From NCBI GenBank assembly GCA_964593895.1, contig CAZQKL010000095.1, forward strand, positions 1 through 8,224: DNA of 8,224 nt, read 5' to 3'. Within the stretch, counting starts at the first letter, position 1. Each line of letters opens with the position of its first letter. A program made the position numbers and the translations under genes. Below, one piece after another: positions 1-6,173 of the stretch. Source of the stretch: CAZQKL01 sp964593895 [NCBI: uncultured bacterium]. GTDB taxonomy: Bacteria > DYJV01. Below the pieces are notes generated by a model. It had not been told where the DNA came from and searched no databases. It saw only the letters and a list, made by a program, of their open reading frames with translations.

Positions 1-81
1 GATTGGCCTATTGGAAGTTTTTTAAGTTTTTTCATGTTTGAAATATATCAAAATAACTTAGAAAAATCAAATTTAGATTGA
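1..81 (+). CDS. C-terminal tail of an upstream gene (partial)
   Basis: Frame 1 is open from the first base of the window to a TGA at 79-81. It encodes 26 residues beginning Asp-Trp-Pro-Ile-Gly-Ser and ending Glu-Lys-Ser-Asn-Leu-Asp. The mix of an aromatic hydrophobic stretch followed by a polar, charged end looks like a natural protein C-terminus, and the stop lies 57 bp before the next start on the same strand. The fragment is too short to assign a family, and a chance open stretch of this length is possible in any frame. The upstream sequence would settle it. Confidence 0.4.
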   Translation, partial: DWPIGSFLSFFMFEIYQNNLEKSNLD

Positions 82-106
82 CATCCATCCTAAATTGTAA
101 TAACTT
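78..106 (+). promoter_or_regulatory. Possible promoter of the patatin-like gene
   Basis: A perfect TTGACA -35 hexamer lies at 78-83. Seventeen bases further on, 101-106 reads TAACTT, only a 3/6 match to TATAAT, so the -10 element is weak. The -35 overlaps the TGA of the upstream open frame. The position suits transcription of the lipase gene that starts at 139. The call rests mainly on the perfect -35. Confidence 0.3.
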
Positions 107-138
107 TAAAAATAAATAAAAATTTTAGACAAAAGTCA

Positions 139-939
139 ATGAAAAAAGTAGCTCTTGCATTAAGTTCTGGTGGAGCCCGCGGTTATGCTCATATTGGAGT
201 TATAGAAACTCTTGAAAAATATGGTTTTGAAATAGTTTCAATAGCAGGCTCTTCTATGGGTGCTGTTGTTGGAGGAGTCTATTCTGCTGGAAAATTAAAT
301 GTTTATACTCAATGGGTTAAATCTTTGCAAAAAGTTGATGTAATTAAATTGCTCAAATTATCATTTAGTAAAAAAGGAATTTTTAAAGAAGATAAAGTTA
401 TGAATTTTTTAAAAAATTTGATTGGAGATGTAAATATTGAAGATTTCAAAATAAGATTTACAGCTGTTGCTGTTGATATTATAAAAAAGAAAGAAGTATG
501 GATAAGAAAAGGTTCTCTTTATAATGCCTTAAAGGCATCTACAGCTATTCCTGGAATTTTTACTCCTTTCATAAAAGATGGAATGGTACTTGTTGATGGT
601 GGGGTATTAAATCCTTTACCAATTGCACCTGTTTTAAATGAACAGGTTGATTTAATTATTGCTGTGGATGTAAATTCTGAAAAACCTGCACATTTATCAA
701 AAACTGATAGCATAATTTCAAAAGAAATTGATGAAAATTTAAACATAATTAACATCATGCTTCAATCTGTTTATTTAATGCAAACAAAAATAACAAAATA
801 CCAGCTTGCAAATTATTCCCCAGATATTTTAATTGAGATTCCCAGAGATATTGGAGAAGTTTTTGATTTTCATAGAGCTGAAGAAATTATTGAATATGGT
901 AAAAAAATTTCTGAAGAAGTCTTATCTAAAAAATTTTAA
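139..939 (+). CDS. Patatin-like phospholipase (RssA/YchK type)
   Basis: A 266-residue serine acyl hydrolase of the patatin family. These enzymes use a Ser-Asp dyad to cleave acyl esters of phospholipids or other lipids. All family blocks are present: the oxyanion-hole glycine/arginine motif GGARG (11-15), the nucleophile elbow GSSMG (37-41, Ser39), the ASTAIPGIF block (133-141), and the catalytic DGG (153-155, Asp153). There is no signal peptide or membrane segment, and the length is typical of the small cytosolic RssA-like members. The oxyanion motif begins 10 residues after Met1, which is normal for the family, and no other start is in frame before a stop at 115-117, so the start is secure. 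There is no Shine-Dalgarno sequence before it. The 3' end overlaps the convergent PurC-like gene by 18 bp. The natural substrate cannot be told from sequence. Confidence 0.9.
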   Translation: MKKVALALSSGGARGYAHIGVIETLEKYGFEIVSIAGSSMGAVVGGVYSAGKLNVYTQWVKSLQKVDVIKLLKLSFSKKGIFKEDKVMNFLKNLIGDVNIEDFKIRFTAVAVDIIKKKEVWIRKGSLYNALKASTAIPGIFTPFIKDGMVLVDGGVLNPLPIAPVLNEQVDLIIAVDVNSEKPAHLSKTDSIISKEIDENLNIINIMLQSVYLMQTKITKYQLANYSPDILIEIPRDIGEVFDFHRAEEIIEYGKKISEEVLSKKF

Positions 940-2067
940 TTCCTCTTTTGCAAGTTCTTCAAGTTTACTCTTTTCTTCTTTGCCCAATAATACATTTACA
1001 AGAGTTTTTAACTTCTTACTCTGAAGTTGTATAAAACCTTTGTCTATTTCTGGAGGTTGAGGATATTTTTCTTTTAAAATTTCATGAAAATCTATTCCCT
1101 TTTCCTTTGCTATTTTTTTTGCATCCTCTATGGCTTTAATCCAATCTGGATGAAATTTTATAAAATAGTCTCTAATAGACTGCTTGTTAAAATGAACCCT
1201 TTTCCCATCAATGTTTATTGTTATTCTTATTGAATCTGTATCAATGGTATCTACAAGAATTATGTCTTCTCCAGATTTTGCAAATTCAAGCTTTAAATCC
1301 CAAAGCTCAAGCCCAACTTTTTTAAAAAAATTGTAGACAAAGTAGGCACAAAAATATGTAGAAAATATCAATTTTTTAAAAAGCTCTCTATCTAATCCTG
1401 AAATATATAAAGCTTCTTGATAAGATACTGCCCTATCTTGAGGTTCATATTTTGTTGTAAAATCAAGTATTGGTTTTGAAAATTTCTGCCACGGATATAA
1501 ATTTTCAACCATTAAGGAATTAAGAATCTCGTTTTTTCCCCTTTCATCTGCTTTTAAAAATCTTTTATAAACTGAAGATTGAGGAGTTATGCCAAATCTA
1601 ATTATGTTTTCAAGTGGAATAACAAAATTATCATCTATATGATGGCTATGATAATCCCATAAAATTTTATTAAAAATTTTAAATTGAACTGGTTTTATAA
1701 TTTTAAATTTTTTTACAAGAGTGAGATTTGAAAGAATAAATTTTTTATCTTTAACAATTTCACCACTTTTTTTATCAATAATTCCAATATGATGAGTTTT
1801 TATTGAGATTTTAAAATCTTCTGGAAAAAATTTATAAATTTCATCAAAATCTTCACCTGAATTTAACTTAGAATAAATTAAATGCCTAATAACAGTTCTG
1901 TAAATATCACTTTCTGGAATATTGAAAATTGTGCCAACATCAAATACACTTCCACCTGTTGTTGTTTCACATAGAATATAATTGTTTAAAAAGTATAAAT
2001 TTTGAACAGACCCTTTATAATCAGGTTCTTTTTTTAAAATTTCAAGGTTTATACGTTTTTCAAACAT
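922..2067 (-). CDS. Divergent SAICAR synthetase (PurC)-like protein
   Basis: A 381-residue protein with the order of motifs of SAICAR synthetase, which ligates aspartate to CAIR in purine synthesis using ATP. Residues 18-24 (KGSVQNL) sit where PurC has GKVRD/GKAKT. Residues 39-45 (GSVFDVG) match the DRISAFD block. FVIPLENIIR (148-157) followed by SSVYKR (164-169) matches the VPLE-VVR...GS-KR block. Residues 200-211 (ILDFTTKYEPQD) match PIxxFTxKxxxxD. LWDLKLEF (255-262), DTIDTDSIR (273-281) and NKQSIRD (294-300) match the LKLEFG, DEIxPDSxR and DKQxxR blocks. Several usual nucleotide-site residues differ (Lys to Ser, Asp-Arg to Gly-Gly, GS lost), and the chain is longer than most bacterial PurC, with an extension of about 80 residues. 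It could be a true but lineage-specific PurC, or a paralogue with another substrate. Last gene of the fxsA-radical SAM cluster, 40 bp after the preceding stop. No Shine-Dalgarno sequence is visible before the ATG. Confidence 0.7.
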   Translation of the reverse strand: MFEKRINLEILKKEPDYKGSVQNLYFLNNYILCETTTGGSVFDVGTIFNIPESDIYRTVIRHLIYSKLNSGEDFDEIYKFFPEDFKISIKTHHIGIIDKKSGEIVKDKKFILSNLTLVKKFKIIKPVQFKIFNKILWDYHSHHIDDNFVIPLENIIRFGITPQSSVYKRFLKADERGKNEILNSLMVENLYPWQKFSKPILDFTTKYEPQDRAVSYQEALYISGLDRELFKKLIFSTYFCAYFVYNFFKKVGLELWDLKLEFAKSGEDIILVDTIDTDSIRITINIDGKRVHFNKQSIRDYFIKFHPDWIKAIEDAKKIAKEKGIDFHEILKEKYPQPPEIDKGFIQLQSKKLKTLVNVLLGKEEKSKLEELAKEELKFFR

Positions 2068-2107
2068 AACAAAATAGAAATATCATAAAAAAACATTTAA
2101 AATCAAG

Positions 2108-3007
2108 CTATAAAAATATTCTTAACCCAGTTAAAATTGATGATAATTTCAGGTCAAATGCTTGAGATAATTCCACATGAGCTGCAAATCCACAATATTT
2201 GCAATTTATTTTATCTCTATTTTTTAGATAGCATCCTTGAGTTATTTTCCCATCTGGGTCAGCATTAATAAGTAATTCTGGATGACATTTCCATGTGTTA
2301 TATTTTAGATTGTTTAAACAGGTTACAGAATCTAAAATTGGAATTCCCCTCTTTTTAAGCTCAATGATTTTATTTAAAATTTTAACTCTATCTTTTTTTT
2401 TAACCCAAAATTTAAAATTTTCACCATAAGGATAATAAAATTGAATGGTTATCCCATCAATATAATTTTTTAGAAAAATAAATAATTTTGGGATAATTTT
2501 TAAATTTTCTGAATTTATACAGACATTTGCAAATAATTTTCTTTTTTTTATAAAAATTCTTTCTCTTTTAAATTTTTTAAGATTTTTTAAAACTTTTTCA
2601 AAAACTCCCTCCCCTCTTATTAAATCGTGATGAAATTTCAACCCGTCAATACTTACCCAGATAGCATCTGCATTAAAATTAAAACCATTTAAACCATTTG
2701 TTGTGAAATTAACACTTAAAAATTTCTTTTTAGCATAATTTAAAACATCATTGAAATCTTTCTCACCATCCTTCCATAAAGTAGGTTCTCCTCCTTCAAA
2801 AATAATTAATTTAGCTCCTCTTTTGTTAAGTTTATCAATTATTTCCTTTACTTCATCAAAAGATAAATCTCTTGATTTAAGTTTATAAAATGGACAATGT
2901 TTGCAGGTTAAATTGCATTTATATGTTATTTTAAATCCAGCTAAAAAAGGGGATTTATGAAATTTGTAATCAAGGAAAGATTTAAAAATAGAAAAATATT
3001 TTAACAT
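2108..3007 (-). CDS. Radical SAM protein with C-terminal cysteine cluster
   Basis: A radical SAM enzyme of about 299 residues: it binds a 4Fe-4S cluster and cleaves S-adenosylmethionine to start radical chemistry. The cluster motif is CNLTCKHC (Cys31, 35, 38), followed by the SAM-binding EGGEPT (71-76) and a VSIDG strand (118-122). The C-terminal part has five more cysteines (about 230, 241, 259, 269, 272; CX10CX17CX9CX2C), with Trp-Lys-Cys-His-Pro and Gly-Cys-Tyr-Leu motifs. This recalls SPASM or DUF3463/HpnH-type tails that bind a second cluster. The ATG at 3007 was chosen; GTG (3010) and TTG (3019) are in-frame alternatives. AAGGTG lies right at the ATG, too close to be ideal. The start lies inside the 3' end of fxsA, so translation is probably coupled. 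The substrate is not recognised: a hopanoid-type adenosyltransferase, a peptide-modifying enzyme or another role are all open. Confidence 0.8.
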   Translation of the reverse strand: MLKYFSIFKSFLDYKFHKSPFLAGFKITYKCNLTCKHCPFYKLKSRDLSFDEVKEIIDKLNKRGAKLIIFEGGEPTLWKDGEKDFNDVLNYAKKKFLSVNFTTNGLNGFNFNADAIWVSIDGLKFHHDLIRGEGVFEKVLKNLKKFKRERIFIKKRKLFANVCINSENLKIIPKLFIFLKNYIDGITIQFYYPYGENFKFWVKKKDRVKILNKIIELKKRGIPILDSVTCLNNLKYNTWKCHPELLINADPDGKITQGCYLKNRDKINCKYCGFAAHVELSQAFDLKLSSILTGLRIFL

Positions 3008-3374
3008 CACCTTTTTCAATTTTTCTGTTCAAATAATTAATCATCATTTTAATAAAAATTTGCCTTGAGCCTGGAAATAACATTAAAAAACCAAAAATAT
3101 CTGTTAAAAATCCAGGTGTTAAAAGCATAACTCCTGCAATTAATACAAGTAATCCCTCAATTAAATGATATGCTGGCATTTCACCTCTTTCAAGGCATTT
3201 TTTTATATTTCTCAAAATTGCTAATCCTTCCTTTTTGGCAAGATATGCACCTAAAAAACCTGTGCCAATAATAATAACTACAGTTTTAAAAGCACCAATT
3301 ATTGAACCAATTTTTATTAAAAGATAAAGCTCCAATGTTGGAAGAATTAAAAAAATAGCAAAAAAATATAGCAT
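2982..3374 (-). CDS. fxsA: FxsA family inner-membrane protein
   Basis: A 130-residue small membrane protein of the FxsA family. E. coli FxsA counters F-plasmid exclusion of phage T7 when overproduced; its normal role is unknown. Hydrophobic segments lie at about 1-20, 28-45 and 71-103, the last probably forming two helices around the family hallmark LLTPGFLTD (84-92), followed by PGSRQ (101-105) and a basic tail. A Pro-Thr-Leu-Glu motif in the first helix (12-15) is also characteristic. The start is preceded by CAGGTG about four bases upstream, an acceptable ribosome binding site. It is the first gene of the minus-strand cluster with the radical SAM and PurC-like genes, and its last nine codons overlap the radical SAM start. 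Whether it shares a function with them is unknown. Confidence 0.88.
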   Translation of the reverse strand: MLYFFAIFLILPTLELYLLIKIGSIIGAFKTVVIIIGTGFLGAYLAKKEGLAILRNIKKCLERGEMPAYHLIEGLLVLIAGVMLLTPGFLTDIFGFLMLFPGSRQIFIKMMINYLNRKIEKGDVKIFFYF

Positions 3375-3389
3375 CTTACACCTGCTTAA

Positions 3390-3417
3390 ATTTTAATCAA
3401 AATGATATAAATGTAAA
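3390..3417 (-). promoter_or_regulatory. Probable promoter of the fxsA cluster
   Basis: On the minus strand TTTACA (3417-3412, 5/6 to the -35 consensus) is followed by a 16-base spacer and TAAAAT (3395-3390, 5/6 to the -10 consensus). Transcription would start near 3383, giving a leader of only about 10 bases that barely keeps the CAGGTG ribosome binding site. In such AT-rich DNA chance matches are common, so this is a moderate call. Confidence 0.4.
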
Positions 3418-3450
3418 ATTTTTCATAAATACATACTTAAACTCACAATT

Positions 3451-3484
3451 TTTTCCACAGGTTTTCCACAAATTATGTGAAAAA
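3451..3484. promoter_or_regulatory. Cluster of DnaA-box-like 9-mers (possible oriC or DnaA regulatory site)
   Basis: TTTTCCACA occurs at 3451-3459 and again at 3462-3470, exactly 11 bp apart and so on the same helix face. An inverted TTTTTCACA (top strand TGTGAAAAA) follows at 3476-3484. A fourth, direct copy of TTTTCCACA lies at 3585-3593 inside the end of mazG. All fit the DnaA-box consensus TTWTNCACA; TTTTCCACA is a known box form in cyanobacteria and in Bacillus. The DNA from 3481 to about 3563 is extremely AT-rich (roughly 16% G+C by count), as a DNA unwinding element would be. No dnaA, dnaN or other usual origin neighbour is in the window. A role as a titration or transcriptional site is equally possible. 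Confidence 0.45.
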
Positions 3485-3563
3485 AATTTTAATTTACCGA
3501 TAAGATTAGTAATTTCTTTAATATATTGAAATAACTGATTTTTTCTAATTAATAAAATTCCCA

Positions 3564-4361
3564 TTAATTATCCTCACTTTTAAGTTTTCCACAATTCTCT
3601 TTTTCTTTTGCCTTTTCCCAGAGCATATCCATATATTCAAGATTAACTTCATTAAAACTTTTTCCTTCTTTTTTCAAATTTTCCTCAATGAAACTAAATC
3701 TTTTTAAAAATTTCTTATTTGTCTTTATTAATGCCTCTTCTGGATTAATTCTCAATTTTCTTGCGAGATTAACTATCATAAATAAAACATCTCCAAGTTC
3801 TTCTTCTATCTGTTCTTTTTTTCCACTTATCAGAGCTTCTTCTAATTCTTCAAGTTCTTCATTAAATTTTTCATATAGATTTGCTATATCAGGCCAGTCA
3901 AAACCTACTTTTTCTGCTTTTTTTGTTATTTTATAAGCAAAAAATAAAGCAGGTAAAGTTTTAGGTATTCCATCAAAAATTCCTCTATTTTCTTTTCCCC
4001 TTTCCTTTGATTTTATTTTTTCCCATGTTTCATGTAATTCACTCATTGAATTAATTTTAACATCTCCAAATACATGTGGATGTCTTCGTTTTATTTTTTC
4101 TACAGCATCATTAATCACATCATCTATTGTAAATCTTCCTTTTTCCTCTGCAAATACAGATTGGAAAACAATATGCATAAGAACATCGCCAAGTTCTTCT
4201 TTTATTTTTTCACTATCTTCTTCTTCAATTGCCTCAATAAGTTCATAAGCTTCCTCAAGAAAAGCTGAAATTAAAGATTTTGGAGTTTGTTTCCTGTCCC
4301 ATGGACATCCATCAGGTGCTCTTAGTTTTTTAATTACATTGACAAGCTCTTTTATCTCCAT
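3564..4361 (-). CDS. mazG: Nucleoside triphosphate pyrophosphohydrolase MazG
   Basis: A 265-residue tandem-domain MazG, which hydrolyses (d)NTPs to NMP and pyrophosphate; known roles are removal of aberrant nucleotides and lowering of ppGpp. The N-terminal hallmark GCPWDRKQT is at 18-26. The first metal site is EEAYE (36-40) with ELGD (56-59), then HPHVFGD (94-100). The second domain carries EELEELEEA (168-176) with ELGDV (188-192). Length and arrangement match E. coli MazG. The frame extends four codons upstream to a TTG at 4373, but AGGAG (4370-4366) lies four bases before the ATG at 4361, and that ATG gives the usual distance to GCPWD, so I chose it. It is the last gene of the hydrolase-argJ-mazG operon, starting 8 bp after the argJ stop. 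The 3' end contains a DnaA-box-like 9-mer. Confidence 0.95.
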   Translation of the reverse strand: MEIKELVNVIKKLRAPDGCPWDRKQTPKSLISAFLEEAYELIEAIEEEDSEKIKEELGDVLMHIVFQSVFAEEKGRFTIDDVINDAVEKIKRRHPHVFGDVKINSMSELHETWEKIKSKERGKENRGIFDGIPKTLPALFFAYKITKKAEKVGFDWPDIANLYEKFNEELEELEEALISGKKEQIEEELGDVLFMIVNLARKLRINPEEALIKTNKKFLKRFSFIEENLKKEGKSFNEVNLEYMDMLWEKAKEKENCGKLKSEDN

Positions 4362-4369
4362 TTTTCTCC

Positions 4370-5506
4370 TCAAGTTCTGTATTCAGCGTTAATTTTCACA
4401 TATTCATAAGACAAATCACAGGTATAATATTTCCAGGAACCATCACCTATGTTTAAATTAATAATTAAATCAATTTCCCTGTTATTTTTTAAATATTCAA
4501 TCACTTTATTTTCATTAAAACCTTCAGCTTCTACTCCATTTTCAACAACTTTATTTCTACCAAAATAGATGGTAATTTTATCTTTATCAAAATATGCACC
4601 AGAATTACCAATTGCTGATAAAATCCTTCCCCAATTTGGGTCAGAACCAAAAAATGCTGTTTTAACAAGCAATGAGGTAGCTATTTTTTCACATATTTTT
4701 TTAGCATCAAGATTACTTTTAGCCTGTGTAACCAAAATTTTTATAAATTTTGTTGCTCCTTCACCGTCTTTAACAATCATTTTTGCCAAATTATCACACA
4801 CTTCAAATAAAGCCAATTTAAACCTTTTAGCATCAATCTCTTTTTTTTCAAGAGAACATAAAAAAACTGTATCGTTTGTGCTTGTATCACCATCAACGCT
4901 GATTGAATTAAATGTTTCATCAATTATTTCTTTAAAAATTCTTCCCATTAATTTTACTTTTGCATCTGTAAATATAAATCCAAGCATTGTTGCCATATTA
5001 GGATGAATCATTCCAGCACCTTTAGCAATCCCTAAGATATAAAAATCTTTATCTTTAAATTCATAAACCTTTAATTCATTATCAGTTGTCATAATTGCTT
5101 TCGCAAAATCCAAATAGTTTTCCTGGTTCAAGTTTTCTTTTAAAAAAAAGATTTTGTTAATGATTTTCTCTTTTGGTAATTTGACTCCTATTACTCCAGT
5201 AGAAGCCTGTAAAATTCCTATATCATCATTTAATGAAAATATTTTGCGAATTTCTTTTTCAATTTCATAGCAAGTTAAAATCCCTTCATTTCCAGTGCAT
5301 GCGTTCGCATTTCCACTATTTACAATTATTACCTGAAATTTTTTATATTTTGCAAGGCTGTCCAGAGAATATAAAACTGGTGCAGATTTAACTTTATTTT
5401 TTGTAAAAACTCCCCATGCAGAAAAAGGTTTTTCAGAAAAAATTAATCCTAAATCTAACTGGTTATTTTTTTTTATTCCAGAAGATACTGCTGAAAATTT
5501 AAACAT
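4370..5506 (-). CDS. argJ: Glutamate N-acetyltransferase / amino-acid acetyltransferase ArgJ
   Basis: A 378-residue ornithine acetyltransferase. It moves the acetyl group from N-acetylornithine to glutamate in the cyclic arginine pathway; many members also make N-acetylglutamate from acetyl-CoA. The precursor cleaves itself into alpha and beta chains just before the nucleophilic Thr: KGAGMIHPN (162-170) then MATML (171-175), with Thr173 as nucleophile. Other conserved blocks are NSGNANACTG (63-72), STGVIG (102-107, oxyanion hole), DGDTSTND (205-212), GSDPNWGRI, and the C-terminal KINAEYRT (371-378), whose Asn and Thr reach the active site. It is complete. The ribosome binding site is a GAGG element four bases before the ATG, inside the end of the upstream hydrolase gene, and the two reading frames overlap by 8 bp. 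No other arg gene is present, unlike the common argC-argJ-argB clusters. Codons 11-14 contain a run of nine A. Confidence 0.97.
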   Translation of the reverse strand: MFKFSAVSSGIKKNNQLDLGLIFSEKPFSAWGVFTKNKVKSAPVLYSLDSLAKYKKFQVIIVNSGNANACTGNEGILTCYEIEKEIRKIFSLNDDIGILQASTGVIGVKLPKEKIINKIFFLKENLNQENYLDFAKAIMTTDNELKVYEFKDKDFYILGIAKGAGMIHPNMATMLGFIFTDAKVKLMGRIFKEIIDETFNSISVDGDTSTNDTVFLCSLEKKEIDAKRFKLALFEVCDNLAKMIVKDGEGATKFIKILVTQAKSNLDAKKICEKIATSLLVKTAFFGSDPNWGRILSAIGNSGAYFDKDKITIYFGRNKVVENGVEAEGFNENKVIEYLKNNREIDLIINLNIGDGSWKYYTCDLSYEYVKINAEYRT

Positions 5507-6056
5507 TTTCCTCTATCTCCTTTATTATTTCTTCAGAAGTTTTAATTTCAAAATATGGCTGTAAAGGGTTTTTTCTATAAAAGTTCATAACTTGATTATG
5601 GAATTCAATTTTATGAGCGGTTGTTGCATCTTCAATAATTACTGTTGCAAAATCATTACAAAAAGCATCAAAAGCTGTTGCAAGAACGCAGAAAGTTGAA
5701 GTTATTCCACAAACACAAACTTGTTCAACTTTTCTTGTTCTTAATGTCATATCAAGGTCAGTTTTAAAAAAAGCAGAAAATCTCCTTTTTGGTAAAATTA
5801 TATCACCTTTTTTTACAATAAGTTTTTCAGTAACTTCTGAACCTTCTGTATATTTCAATGAATGAGGTTTCATTTTACCTTTAAAAATAAAATCATCTTC
5901 AAAAAAACTGTCATTTGCAAAAATTACAGGTAAATTATGCTTCCTAAAAGTTTCAGTTAATTTATTAATAACAGGAATTATAGGCTCACACAATTTTTCA
6001 AAAATCCCTGTTACATTATCTTTTGTCATATCAACAACAATAATTGCCTTTTTCAT
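5499..6056 (-). CDS. Isochorismatase-family cysteine hydrolase
   Basis: A 185-residue protein of the isochorismatase-like cysteine hydrolase fold, which includes nicotinamidases, N-carbamoylsarcosine amidases and isochorismatases. The catalytic triad is visible: Asp9 in IIVVDM, Lys90 in LPKRRFSAFF, and Cys123 in CGITSTFCVLATA, where the preceding Gly-Ile-Thr supplies the usual cis-peptide and oxyanion region. PHSLKYTEGSEV (64-75) matches the PHCLxGTxGAE block of the family. The Asp-x-His metal motif of true nicotinamidases is not evident after Asn48-Asp49, so a PncA assignment is not supported. The ribosome binding site is excellent (AAAGGAGG, five bases before the ATG). It is the first gene of the operon with argJ and mazG and overlaps argJ by 8 bp. 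The substrate is unknown. Confidence 0.88.
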   Translation of the reverse strand: MKKAIIVVDMTKDNVTGIFEKLCEPIIPVINKLTETFRKHNLPVIFANDSFFEDDFIFKGKMKPHSLKYTEGSEVTEKLIVKKGDIILPKRRFSAFFKTDLDMTLRTRKVEQVCVCGITSTFCVLATAFDAFCNDFATVIIEDATTAHKIEFHNQVMNFYRKNPLQPYFEIKTSEEIIKEIEENV

Positions 6057-6074
6057 AACTTCCTCCTTTAATTT

Positions 6075-6080
6075 TTTATA
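6075..6080 (-). promoter_or_regulatory. Possible -10 element of the hydrolase-argJ-mazG operon
   Basis: On the minus strand 6080-6075 reads TATAAA (5/6 to the -10 consensus), just upstream of the AAAGGAGG ribosome binding site at 6069-6062. No good -35 lies 16-18 bases upstream; the best is TTTTAA at 6103-6098. The start of transcription would fall very close to the ribosome binding site. The call is weak but the divergent layout requires a minus-strand promoter in this 117-bp gap. Confidence 0.3.
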
Positions 6081-6125
6081 CCATTTAATAAAAATTTTTA
6101 AAAGAAAAAATATTGAATAAAAATT

Positions 6126-6154
6126 TTTAATGTGATAGAAAACACATCCATAAT
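6126..6154 (+). promoter_or_regulatory. Possible promoter of the MBL-TPR-Crp operon
   Basis: CATAAT at 6149-6154 is a 5/6 match to the -10 consensus, and 17 bases upstream 6126-6131 reads TTTAAT, only 3/6 to the -35. An alternative pair is TTGAAT (6113-6118) with TAGAAA (6136-6141). In either case the CRP-type operator sits between or over the promoter elements. Confidence 0.3.
6130..6147. promoter_or_regulatory. CRP-type operator between divergent operons
   Basis: The top strand carries an inverted repeat, ATGTG at 6130-6134 and CACAT at 6143-6147, separated by 8 bases. With one flanking base on each side it reads AATGTGA-N6-ACACATC, 12 of 14 positions of the E. coli CRP consensus AATGTGA-N6-TCACATT. 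It lies 26 bp before the first gene of an operon that itself encodes a Crp/Fnr-family protein with a CRP-like recognition helix. It overlaps the most likely plus-strand promoter, which would fit autorepression. It is far enough from the minus-strand start to act as an upstream activator site there. Confidence 0.6.
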
Positions 6155-6173
6155 TTAGATTAAAGGAGGCAAT

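Noticed and set aside
519-758. Antisense open frame across the patatin-like gene, and similar ones across mazG.
   Set aside because: They are shadows of well-supported genes, with no family features or translation signals.
3449-3485. Imperfect inverted repeat (TTTTCCACA / TGTGAAAA) read as a rho-independent terminator of mazG.
   Set aside because: The stem is almost all A-T with a bulge, and the pairing follows simply from oppositely oriented DnaA-box-like 9-mers. It lacks a GC-rich stem.
4569-5006. A 145-codon open frame on the plus strand opposite argJ.
   Set aside because: It lies wholly antisense to an unmistakable argJ, has no ribosome binding site or recognisable domain, and its composition is what the reverse complement of argJ would give.
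5499-6056. Assignment of the cysteine hydrolase as nicotinamidase PncA.
   Set aside because: The catalytic triad fits, but the Asp-x-His...His metal site expected of nicotinamidases is not seen, so only the broad family is supported.
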